64,000 bases of DNA, taken from NCBI RefSeq assembly GCF_000003815.2, contig NC_049984.1, positions 19,121,309 to 19,185,308 of the forward strand. Reading direction: 5' to 3'. The position numbers and the translations under genes were made by a program. Shown in pieces: positions 54,502 through 64,000 of this stretch (positions are counted from its first letter, which is position 1; the number at the start of each line of letters is the position of its first letter). The notes under the pieces are model-generated. The model searched no databases. It had not been told where the DNA came from and saw only the letters and a list, made by a program, of their open reading frames with translations. The DNA is from Branchiostoma floridae (Eukaryota > Chordata > Leptocardii > Amphioxiformes > Branchiostomatidae).

Positions 54502-54896
54502 TAGGCCACACCAATTTTATTTGTTGTTTTTTGGATATCCCGACCCTATTTTTTCTGATTTGAAAAAAAAAAAGAAAAATTTTCAAATTGATGGCCACAC
54601 CTCATGTTGACAAGATTTCACTGCCTCTCCTTTCTGAAATTAACAACAGGCCTCAAATTCCAGTAGCTGTACGTGCCTATTTTGGACGGTACATTTATCA
54701 TTTTTCTTCAAACTTTGCTACAAGGAACTCCTAAATGTTGAAATGTTATTATTTCTGCTGTGTAACTTGAGTAAGCTTGTCGATCTCTCCTACCCCCGAC
54801 TTTTTGCAAAATGAAAAAAAAAATTTTTGACGTACCGACCGACCCTATTTTTTTCTGAAAAAATCTGAGAAACAGCAAATAAAATTGGTGTGGCCT
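54502..54896. mobile_element. TIR element, GGCCACACCAATTTTATTTG family
   Basis: TAGGCCACACCAATTTTATT at the left and AATAAAATTGGTGTGGCCTT at the right, with CGACCCTATTTTTTCTGA words near both ends. Solo ends of the family occur at 19880-19937, 52128-52160 and 53106-53177. Confidence 0.7.
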
Positions 54897-55407
54897 TACG
54901 TATGAATGTACATACTTGGAAGGATAAGGCTTTGTCACATGATCTCTGTCACTGATCTGTAAGACACTGGGCAAGTGTCTTCTAGTTCTACCACCCAAGA
55001 CCACAAGACGAAGTGATTGCTGTCTTATTAACTACTACCTCTTGTCTTCCAACATACAAAAATCACCTCCAACACAAACCTCTGAATCAAGAGGCTTTGT
55101 GTAATATGTATTTCAACTTTACTTGCTAATTTCAAACCTGAAAGTTTTTTTGTACAGTGAAAGTGAGAGCTATCTGTAAGTCTACAAACTGGTGAGGCAA
55201 CATCTTTTAGTAAAATGAACACACTGCTAGATCTATAACATCTTTTTAAAAAAGTTACAACAGTAACGTGTTATACATTTACACTTGGTTTTTACAAACA
55301 GTTCTGACAACATGAGAAGACTTCATTACTAGCTTTTGCTCCTCTGCAAAGTTTTCCGTCTGAAGGTTTGACATTCAAATTTCAACACAACAATCTCCTG
55401 GAAAATT

Positions 55408-56751
55408 TTACTTCTTTTTTACACCTTTGGTCGGCCACCAGTTGAAGGTAAACGCACAGCACACAGTGTCGTAAAACTCGTGGTACATAGGAATGTCGTT
55501 GTTCTTGTTCTTCTGTGTCCAATACTCGCACACCGACTCTCGCATTCTGAAGTCCACATTGAAGCCCTCCTCTCGAAGGTCGTATAAAACACAGTGTAGC
55601 ATTGACTCTTCCAACTGGCTCTCCTTCCCGTAATCGTTCAATGGTCCAATGAGGATCGTGCTTTCATCCCGTGTTAGGTCCCTGCGAATGGACAATGTCT
55701 GTGCCTGTAGTCCTTCCACAAGGAACTCTCTGTACTGGTGGACAGATATTTCTGAACAGTGCGAGGTAATAGCTAGCTCGTACGCGAGGTCAACTAGTTT
55801 TTCCTTGAACTCCTTGTACTTTGGTAGGGCATTACGGAGACTTTCTCTCAGCTCGTACTCAGCTCTGACTGGCGGGGATGACTTGAGAATTTCTATCAGC
55901 GGATGGAGACCGTAGTACAACGCTTCCTTGTACACCTGCACTGCCGCGTGAGGAGGGGGAACTTCCGAATCTCGCAGGAACTTCAAGATATACTGGAACA
56001 AGTCTCCATCACGGTCGATGAAGTAGCGTTTCTGTTCGTCTTGGATGACGTGGTAGCGCCCGCTAAACATGGCAGCCAGCATGGAGCTCTCGTACTTACG
56101 CAAGGTGGACAGGCTGGTGGTGTAGTCATGCCCCCCGACATTCAGCGGTATCACTGCAGGGAACTGGGAGATAGACAGAAAGAGAGGTATGAATCGCAAT
56201 TTCACACACAAAAAACAAGTAACGTTATGTTTTCAGAGCCATTCCTGAAGCACTTTCCAGTTCCAAACTGCCAAAGATGTAGCAAATCTCAGCAGACCCA
56301 TTGTCTAAATCTCTAATGAGCCTCTAAGTATTAAAAGGGCAAAAAGCTTCCTAATCAGATTGTTGTTGTCACTGGTCACCAGGCCACACCCCTTCCTGCC
56401 AAAACAACCTAACCTCCTTCTACGGACAAGTGTTTGCTTTTAGTAGTTACAGTAACGTTCTAAGCTTCCTTCAACACACTACCTGAGTCACAGGCCTGGC
56501 CGGGGCCTTGTTAAGGCCTCTCCTGAGGCTCCCAGGTGCATCCATGGTTCACCTGGTGCACCTGCCGATGGGATCACTCTGTCCGCCCAGGAGTTCAAAT
56601 GGCGGGCCTGTTACAGTTATCGTTAAGGCGGCCGCCCCTGGCATAAATCATCCAAACATAACGTGTGGAATGCAGGAGGACAAAGCCTGAGAGCAAACAA
56701 CTGTGACCTAATAAGTAAACCAACCTTGCGATCCCCCTGAGGGTCCGCCAT
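55408..56751 (-). CDS. KCTD7: KCTD7-like BTB/T1 domain protein
   Basis: KCTD proteins carry a potassium-channel-type T1/BTB domain and usually act as CUL3 adaptors or channel regulators. There are two exons: 56725-56751 (MADPQGDRK) and 55408-56163, in phase, giving 260 residues. The T1/BTB domain starts right after the splice junction: VIPLNVGGHDYTTSLSTLRK, MLAAMFSGRY, RYFIDRDGDLFQYILKFLRD and VYKEALYYGLHPLIEIL. FPAV.PLN.GG and LAAMFSGR are closest to KCTD7 (KCTD14 is the alternative). The C-terminal half is less conserved and ends in lysines. A small two-exon gene with the whole domain in the second exon is typical. It is divergent from DHRS1 with only 200 bp between start codons. The paralogue assignment is less certain than the family. 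Confidence 0.88.
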
Positions 56752-56951
56752 GTTCTTCAGACACAGACTGGACTAAGACCTTACACGCGCGCCACATAGC
56801 GATAGTTATTGAACTTGCAGAAATTTGTTCCCGTGCGCTCGCCCCATCTAGCGACGTAATTGCAATCTGCAGCAAACTTCTTGTTGTAAGCGGTCAGGCG
56901 TTTCTTCTCATACTAGATAAAACAACGCAAAAGAGACTAAAAACTGTAAAG
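56752..56951. promoter_or_regulatory. Divergent promoter KCTD7-like / DHRS1
   Basis: Only 200 bp lie between the two start codons. The KCTD start itself is in a YY1-like AACATGGCGGAC context. No repeat insertion is visible in the spacer. A shared bidirectional promoter is the simplest reading. Confidence 0.6.
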
Positions 56952-59900
56952 ATGAGACAATCGTTGAGCGGCAGGGTTGCCATAGTTACGGGTGCATCCC
57001 GTGGCATCGGAAAGGGCATAGCTCTTCAACTGGGAGAGGCTGGAGCAACGGTTTACATCACAGGTAGGTGCAGCTTGGTCTTGCGTCACGAAATATGCAT
57101 GGCTACAAAGTTCCATGACCCACCACACCCCTCCCCTTCACATGTTTTCAGTTTACTGTCGCCTGGCTTTATCTGGCTACGTGGCTGTTAGCTTTAGCCC
57201 CCAGATGTCCCTGTAAACCCAAAGACTTCATATTTGCTGCTGTGTCAATTAAGATTAGCATCAATGTCATTATGACTGTCAATTTTTAATATAAAAGTGT
57301 TCATAACTTCATGGTAACCTATTCTCCAAGCAGAGGTTGGGTCGGGGGATAGTAGTGGCAAGGGTTTCACACTACTATTCTTACCCCTCAGAGGTTGGGC
57401 GGGGGTATAGTATTGGCCAGGGGGATGGAGCGGCAAGAAATCCTGGCCACTACTATCCCCAGACCGAGCCTCTACTTGGAGAAAGCTTTGCACATAAAAT
57501 GTAAACTCACAAATATCATGAACACTAGCTTGATTGAATCTCACTTATAGCAGCCCGTCCAACATCTGGGAGGGGCTAGTTTAGTACAGCCCTGGACAGC
57601 AGAGTTCTGTGTTGCACAGAGGACATGATTTACTGTCATCTAAAAGTTTGGAAATACATGTATTGAATTGAATTGAATTGTGCCATACTAAAACAATAAC
57701 AATACATGTTTAAGTGGTCAAACCTGGCATTGCAATGTTAAGTTATTATCCCTTGAGACAAAAAACTAACATTTTAGCCAGTATTATAATCCCAACAACA
57801 GTTCAGCATGGATGGCATCTTCAGCTGTTTTCATGCTATGACATAGTTAGGTAACTAATGCCCAACTGAAGCGTTAATGTACAGTAATACAAATGTGTGA
57901 TGTATCACTGTAGGTCGTACCATGCAGCCTGATGGAAGGGGGACATCACTGATGGAGTGTGCTGAGGAGGTGAGTCCTGGCTATTACTTTGATGCTGCCT
58001 TTATTTTAGTTGTTTCACTCTCATCTTGATTCCTTTATGAATTGATCCTTTTAGGAGATAACCTTTCTTGAAGTTAAGACATCATTCGTAGCTTGGAAAA
58101 ATGACAGCTCAGAGACGACGATATTCTACAGGTTTCGACTTTAATTTGTCTTTCTCAAGAATGACAGAGATCGGACCACTCCTCCTTTTATACCTTTTCT
58201 GTGCCTCCCTAGTCTGTGCCTCCCTTTCTTAAAGTTAAGGATAGATTTGCCTAAGTTAAGTTACATCATTCACCCGGACAGGAGACCTGGCGCATCCCCA
58301 TCTTGTAATTAGCCATACGAAAGGGTATGTCACCCCGTAAGGGGCGGTATAACCCCGTCGTATGTTAACATGTGCGAACATGTTTACATTTGATCACGTC
58401 GACCAATGATGATGATGATGATTGCCTAAGTAAATTGCGAAGCGAGCTTTCCTCCCCTACATTATAAGATTGGAATAACCTTGCATCTTGACCTGTAGAT
58501 TGAGAAGCGGGGAGGGAAGTGCATCCCTGTACAGTGTGACCACGAGAAAGATGAAGACATCAAGAAGTTGTTTGAGAAGGTGAAACAGGAGCAGAATGGA
58601 CAGCTGGACATCCTGGTCAACAACGCCTACAAGGCTGTGAAGGTCAGTGTCATAGTATATTCAATATTCATTGGTATATTCAATGTTAACAGCAGCCCAG
58701 GGCACAGATAGTGCTGATTACAAATCTGTGCAGTTACAAACACACCTGTCCCTCGTGCTGATCATGAGTCAAGTGCAGGCAACCAGTCCTGTCCCAAGTG
58801 TATGAATGTGATCCCTGGTGTTGAACACCACCCACACACAGGTAAATACACCTGTCCCTAGTGCTGAGCAACATCCACTTATAGGGAAACATGCCTGTCC
58901 CTGCTGCTGAACACCATCCACACAGGTAAAAAGACCTATCCCTGGTGCTGAACACCATCCACACACAGGTAAATAACCTGTTCCTGGTGCTGAACACCAT
59001 CAGCACACTGGCAAGCACACCTATCCATGGTACTGAACACCATCCACACACAGGCAAACATACCTGTCTCTGGTGCTGAACACCATCCACACATAGCTAA
59101 ACACACCTGTCCCTGGTGCTGAACACCATCCACACACAGTCAAACACACTTGTCCCTGGTGCTGAACACCATCCACACACAGTCAAACACACTTGTCCCT
59201 GGTGCTGAACACCATCCACACACAGGCAAACACACCTGTCCCTGGTGCTGAACACCATCACCCTACTTCTTTCATACCTCCTCTGCCTCCAAAGTGACAG
59301 ACACATGTTTGTAGATTACATCTCTTTACCTGGCTGTGTCCTTCCTTCCTCTAGGTTCTTGGAGATGCTGCTGGTAAGAAGTTCTACAATCTTCCCCCAG
59401 AAGTGTGGGATGATGTCAACAATGTGGGACTGAGGTAAGCAGCAGCGACTCTTCTCTCTCTCTCTCTGGAGGATCATTGTTGCAAATGGTTGAGACTTGT
59501 CACATGATTTGGGCCCTCGAAGGACAAAAGTTTCTTTTAAACTTCAACTCAAATATGTTCTACTCCTGAATGATACTGAATTCTGAAATTGGAGGAAGTT
59601 GTTTAAGAGATTATAATTCTCACATATACCTAGAGTACGATCCCTACAGTACCAGGGCTTGAAATACCGCCTGCATATGCAGGTTAGTGCAGATAAAATT
59701 GGAGCTGTGCAGGTATTCCTGATGTCTACCTGCACCTAACCTGCACTGGTCCATGTAGTGAGTTTTATACATAAATGTCCTATGATGTAGGTGTATTAGC
59801 TGCACTAACTGTTACCACCTATAAAGTATTAAAAAAAGGCAATGGTTCCTGAACAATTCTAGTATGATCCATAGTTCCTAAATTCTGAGTGGCGCAGGTA

Positions 59901-62900
59901 AAGTTTGTCTGGTGCAGGTAATTTTGAATGCTACCTGCACCAGTGCAGGTATGCAGAAAAGAGTATTTTGAGCCCTGCCACCCCTTACACCGAGAGTCCC
60001 TACTGTTTCAGGAACCACTACATCTGTTCTGTGTTCGCTGCACGGATCATGGTACCACAGAAGAAGGGTCTCATTGTCAACATCTCCTCTCCGGGGGGGC
60101 TGAACTACATGATCAACACAGTCTATGGTATCGGCAAAGCTGCAGTGAGTCATCTTATTTCAGATTCTTTCTCTTTCAATGATTATTTTGTTAATGGAAA
60201 TCCAGATACATGCACAGAGATGATACATGAGAGAGTACACCTACACAACAGACAGATAAGAGTCAGAAAGCAAGTTCTTTGTGCACAACGGTATTTTATT
60301 CAAGATTGATGTTTCAGTGGCCATCTGACGTCTTCCTATGTAATAGACAGGGATGGTACCAAGGTGATGGTGAGGACAACAGCTGCACTGTCTGTCACTG
60401 AAACATGGGTCTGGAATAGAACACTTGTTTATATACATGTACAGTCAAACCTGCCCAAGACGACCACCCGGGGGACCGGAAAAAAACGGTCGATTTGGAC
60501 AGGTGGTCGCTGAGAAGAGTATCGACTCAAAACATGCCCGATGCAAAGTATAAATGGTTGCCGTTGTGTTTAATGGCAAATAGCAAGCACGCTGCACGTA
60601 CTCAAAGAAGCGAGGTCTTTAATGTCAAATACAACACGCACACTGTAAACTGTAAATTTAACCCCAAAATCTGACGCAAACTGGCCGATTTCGGGACAAA
60701 ATCGCGCTAATTATCATCAAAAATCGATGAAAACCTCAATCTTGAAAATGATGCGGTCGTTATAGGTCCCAACTTGGGCCGGTCGCGGTCGCGTTGGCCA
60801 GGTGGTCGTTGAGAAAAGGTCGCTTAATGCTTACGTCAATGGGAAAATAAATCGGGACCGAGAAAAAGCGGTCAAAATGGCCAGGTGGTCGCTGAGAAGA
60901 GGTGGTCTCTTGGGGAGGTTTGACTGTACATAGAACTCCAGTGACTTACCAACCTGATTCAGAGCTGTTCGCTGATATAATTATATATATCTATATAATT
61001 ATATAATTAATTATAATTCAAAAATTAATTTCCGTACAACTTTTCTATCATCCTTGAAAAGGTTTTGCATCGTTTGTGTACAGTGTGACCGCATGGCAGC
61101 CGACTGCGCTGTTGAGCTGAAAAAGGACAACGTGGCGTTTGTGTCCCTGTGGCCTGGAGCAGTCAGGACTGAAAACATCAATGACATGCTCAGTGCTGGA
61201 CCTCCACAGGGTGAGGATAGGGATGAAGCAATGGCAGGGGTAAGTTGTCTTTTTGTACACCTGCAAGTCAACCCTAAGTCAGCATCTGATGTAGATTTTA
61301 TTCTAGTGAGTTACATAGATTTCACTAAGCATCCGCCAATTGGTTTCTTCATATCCAATTATAGATGGAAGGAAGTATTGGTTACAATTTGTTTCTAGCT
61401 GTCATGATTAAGCACATGAAAAACATAGTTTCATTGCAGTGGTATGTACCAAAGCGCTGTATTTTCTCATAGCAAAAACATAACATTACGGGCAATAAAG
61501 TTTCATGATGTCATCCATATGGTCCAAAAAATCTAGAATTCTTTCATGCCCATCTATCAATATTTGTTACAATCCATTCTTTCTTGATTCATTGATGAGA
61601 AAATAATGGAATGTCAAAATGCCAATGCAGCCAGGTAGAAAACCCTAACTGTTTGTCGTTAAAGAGGTTCATCAGTCACGTATGTTTTACAGTTACTGTA
61701 CTATCAATTTTCTTCGAGCAGTAACTATTTATTAAAGGTAGAGAACGTACCTCCAAATTTTTGATGTCTATCAGAACATCTTGGACACGGAGAATGGTCT
61801 AGTCTTGATCTCGTGAGAGAATACGAGACTAGACCAGGCTTGCGTAGATCATCTGCCCCCTCCCCCTGCCTCCTTGCGGAGAACTGTTTGCCTGTCGCTG
61901 TTGATGATTGAAGGGGTACAAGGCCACAGAGAGGGTGGTCAGGCTTCAGCCATGCTGCATGGCTTTGAAGAGGTTCATTGTAGCTGCCTCTCTATGAACA
62001 AGAGCCTGATTCGATTGTGTCTCTCCTGTAACTCAACTGTCTTCTAATCATGTGTTTTTACTTCCCACAGGGAATGAAGATTGATCACGATCAAGTAAGC
62101 CATCATATTTCTAGTGAAGTGAAAATGCTTTGCATATGTTCACTAATGTTCTAAGATGCTTTTGCTATTGAAGTTTTAACCACAAGAATGTTAACATTAG
62201 CACATATAGGTTGGAGAAATTGTGATCATCATAAATTGTAATAACAGTTTTCTGTGAATCTTAAAACTTTGGTAAAACATTCCATGACTTCACATGAAAA
62301 TGCATTCATTTGTTGTGAGTTTTGAATTTTAGCTCAACAGGCAGAGAGATACAAGAGATTCTTGTTTAAGTTTATTTGTGGTGTGTTGTCCAGATTAAGA
62401 GGATGTTCGAGATGGGAGAGACCCCAGAGTTTGCCGGAAAGGCTGTTGTCCATCTTGCTGATGGTGAGTAAAGAAGATGGAAATGTGTTTCTTTCGTTCG
62501 TTCGTTCGTCCCATAGCCTTTTAATCAGCCGTAGGGGCAGCACAACATGTTGTGCTGTATCAATCGGCATTTTAGTCCCCTGACGGCGCCTATCTCCTCT
62601 CCGGGGCATGGTGAATGATGTAAATCACCGTATGGCTGATACGACACGAAGATTTGCCAGGCCTCCGCCCGGGTGATTTGTAGTGAATCACCAACTCCAG
62701 ACAGAATGGTTTGCTCCATCCACACCACACCATCGCACGTGTGGGGGTTCTTTAACGTGCATGGGGTATGGCTCTCCCCATACACGGAACCTCCATTTAA
62801 CGTCCTATCCGAGGGACGACTCATTTTTCACCTGAGTAAAGTGAGGAAAGTCATGTAAAGTGCCTTTCCCAAGGGCACAAGATCGGTGGCACGGCAGGCG

Positions 62901-63415
62901 GATTCGAACCCGCAACCTCTCGGTGCAATTCCGAACATGCTACCGCTGCGCCACGCGGTCACCAACAGTTCTCCTGAAATCTTAGAGAGAGTCATTCAGA
63001 CTCTTATGATATAAGCCACATTGATAATCAAAACAGGCACCTAAAGCTGTTCAGTCTCACCAGCAAAGTAAACAACATAGGAATTCTTGTTTCAACATTC
63101 TGTTAAGTTAGCATCAATGTAGATCTTCAGATCTAGGGCTCATTTGCATGTTATGTGATTGTCTTACCTTTAAGGTGTTAATTTTGCTTGTCATGTTAAG
63201 CTTTTAACCTAAGTATGGAATCCAGTACCCTTTATAGTGGTACCATTTATTTGGAGATTGCACCTTCAGTCCATCAATAAACAGATGTTATGTTAATGTT
63301 AAGTTCATGTTCTCTTCCTATTTCCCTGCCACAGACCCAAACATCATGCAGAGGTCTGGGAAGGTCCTGATAGCTGCAGAGTTGGGAGAGGTGTACGGCT
63401 TCAAGGACATTGATG
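56952..63415 (+). CDS. DHRS1: Dehydrogenase/reductase SDR family member 1 (3' end outside window)
   Basis: DHRS1 is an NAD(P)H-dependent short-chain dehydrogenase associated with the ER. In-phase exons: 56952-57063, 57914-57969, 58499-58642, 59355-59434, 60012-60144, 61084-61239, 62071-62094, 62394-62463 and 63335-63415, encoding about 285 residues; the rest lies beyond the right edge. Key motifs are the Rossmann TGASRGIGKGIALQL, the structural NNAY (the usual NNAG with Tyr, as in DHRS1), VWDDVNNVGLR, the catalytic Ser in IVNISSPGG, the catalytic YGIGK (YxxxK), and CDRMAADCAVELKKDNVAFV with SLWPGAVRTE. The last visible exon gives DPNIM, SGKVLIAAELGEVYGF and DIDG, collinear with human. Compared with human, the second exon shortens the segment after the first helix. 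A 43-bp minisatellite occupies the intron after 58642. Confidence 0.93.
57307..57488. mobile_element. Foldback repeat, TTCTCCAAGCAGAGGTTGG
   Basis: TATTCTCCAAGCAGAGGTTG at the left, CCTCTACTTGGAGAAAG at the right, internal repeated GGTTGGG..GGGATAGTA. A 60-bp relative is at 31845-31905. Confidence 0.6.
58260..58425 (+). repeat. SINE family A, 3' module only
   Basis: It contains TACATCATTCACCCGGAC and CACCCCGTAAGGGGCGGTAT, identical to the distal module of the 12836 copy, ending in a (GATGAT)n-like tail. Confidence 0.75.
58735..59262 (-). repeat. Minisatellite, 43-bp unit, about 12 copies
   Basis: Unit core CCCTGGTGCTGAACACCATC followed by CACACACAGGCAAACACACCTGT. Copies are most homogeneous at the right end (59100-59262) and degenerate at the left. 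It lies in the DHRS1 intron between exons 58499-58642 and 59355-59434. All three - strand frames stay open because 43 is not a multiple of three, giving spurious Trp/Cys-rich ORFs. Confidence 0.9.
59655..59977. mobile_element. Modular hairpin element G (CTGCAC words)
   Basis: CAGGGCTTGAAATACCGCCT at the left, GAGTATTTTGAGCCCTG at the right; inverted orientation of B and E. It ends 35 bp before the DHRS1 exon at 60012. Confidence 0.8.
60442..60926. mobile_element. TA-flanked MITE, CAGTCAAACCTGCCCAAG family
   Basis: CAGTCAAACCTGCCCAAGAC at the left, TCTTGGGGAGGTTTGACTG at the right, TA on both sides; DHRS1 intron. Confidence 0.8.
60974..61016. repeat. AT palindromic microsatellite
   Basis: TATAATTATATATATC repeated as imperfect palindromes, about 70 bp upstream of a DHRS1 exon. 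Confidence 0.7.
61796..61837. repeat. Short hairpin TGGTCTAGTCT
   Basis: TGGTCTAGTCT at the left and AGACTAGACCA at the right with ATCTCGTG / TACGAG inside; DHRS1 intron. Confidence 0.7.
62506..62962 (-). repeat. tRNA-derived SINE, family A, full length
   Basis: A reverse copy: the tRNA-like head is at the right (GGATTCGAACCCGCAACC and GCGCCACGCGGTC on +), and the distal module with (TTCG)n at the left. It lies in a DHRS1 intron, 40 bp after an exon. Confidence 0.8.
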
Positions 63416-63592
63416 GTAAATTTAGCAGTAATGCTTACTTTGCTACTTTGGTTATTTTGTGCTTTTCTTGTCCTTGGGCTTGAATAGACTTTAGTGCTGC
63501 TTTGCCATAAACACAGTTTTCTCCTGTCTGTGAATGTTCGTGTATTGAAATGAAAATCAGCATACAATAAAATCAATCACACAGTCATCAGA

Positions 63593-63794
63593 GAGGGTCT
63601 GCATGGGGAGTTCCGACAACGATTTACGCTGAATTTAAAAGAACCCCCTACGTATTACGCTAAATCAAGGAAGGCAATTACACTAAATTTGGTCGCCTCG
63701 CTACGAATTACGTAGATAAGATGGTTTTCCCTACGAATTACGGGAAATAAAATTGGCTGCCTACGCCTTACGTAAAAGAGCATGCAGACCCTCA
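63593..63794. mobile_element. TIR element with ACGNNTTACG word repeats
   Basis: AGGGTCTGCATG at the left and CATGCAGACCCT at the right, with CATCAG duplicated at both flanks. The interior repeats CTACGTATTACG, CTACGAATTACG and CTACGCCTTACG about every 30 bp. Confidence 0.7.
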
Positions 63795-64000
63795 TCAGAC
63801 ATAATTATGCTTTCCTTGAGTTAAGCCCTTGTTACGTATGAAAGACAGAATGCATTGTACAGAAAGTATGAAAGTCATGGATGCATGATTGTACAGAATT
63901 TGTCCGTGTTGTGATGGGAACCTATCAGTTAGAATTGTGTGATGCATGTGAGGTCAGCTTACTAGTGACTATTCTAAAGGGTAAAGAACTGAGAGAGATA

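Noticed and set aside
58735-59262. CRISPR-like regular repeats
   Set aside because: Units are contiguous with no unique spacers, in a eukaryotic intron.
58734-59306. Cys/Trp-rich - strand ORFs (CVWMVFSTRD, GWCSAPGT)
   Set aside because: Translations of a 43-bp minisatellite in three frames; no start, splice or family support.

Overview
The window looks like nuclear DNA of an invertebrate chordate, most likely a lancelet (Branchiostoma). The genes are intron-rich with GT-AG introns, the proteins resemble vertebrate orthologues along their length, and introns are packed with short foldback elements and tRNA-derived SINEs. The species call is inference. There are two assembly gaps (25756-26738 and 27596-27762).

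Gene layout: (1) 3' part of an m-AAA protease gene (AFG3L2-like, + strand, 259-9554). (2) TCF25 on the - strand (32123 down to 10897), tail-to-tail with AFG3L2. (3) Inside one TCF25 intron, on the opposite strand, an unusual BACK-Kelch gene without a BTB domain and with very long acidic tracts (19558-24659). (4) RBFA, a mitochondrial ribosome assembly factor (+, 32585-35628), head-to-head with TCF25. (5) CENPT, an inner-kinetochore histone-fold protein (-, 47403 to 37700), head-to-head with (6) NUTF2, the Ran import factor (+, 48354-51320). (7) A KCTD7-like BTB protein (-, 56751 to 55408), head-to-head with (8) DHRS1, a short-chain dehydrogenase running off the right edge (+, 56952 to beyond 63415). 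Exon joins were checked for reading phase: every gene stays in frame across all visible exons. TCF25 lacks one exon, which most likely lies in the first gap.

The genes are mostly housekeeping and arranged as three divergent pairs with short shared promoter regions. They do not form one pathway. CENPT-NUTF2 and AFG3L-TCF25 also lie close together on human chromosome 16 (from memory), which suggests old microsynteny.

The rest is dominated by mobile DNA. It includes a family of hairpin elements that share CAGGGCTCGAAATAC ends but have different, word-repeat interiors and 5-6 bp target duplications. There are TA-flanked MITEs, TTAA-, TTA- and 8-bp-duplication elements, several nested insertions that can be dated relative to each other, SINEs, a 43-bp minisatellite in DHRS1, and a hAT-type MITE that landed on and duplicated a CENPT splice donor. 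I saw no CRISPR, rRNA or functional tRNA gene.
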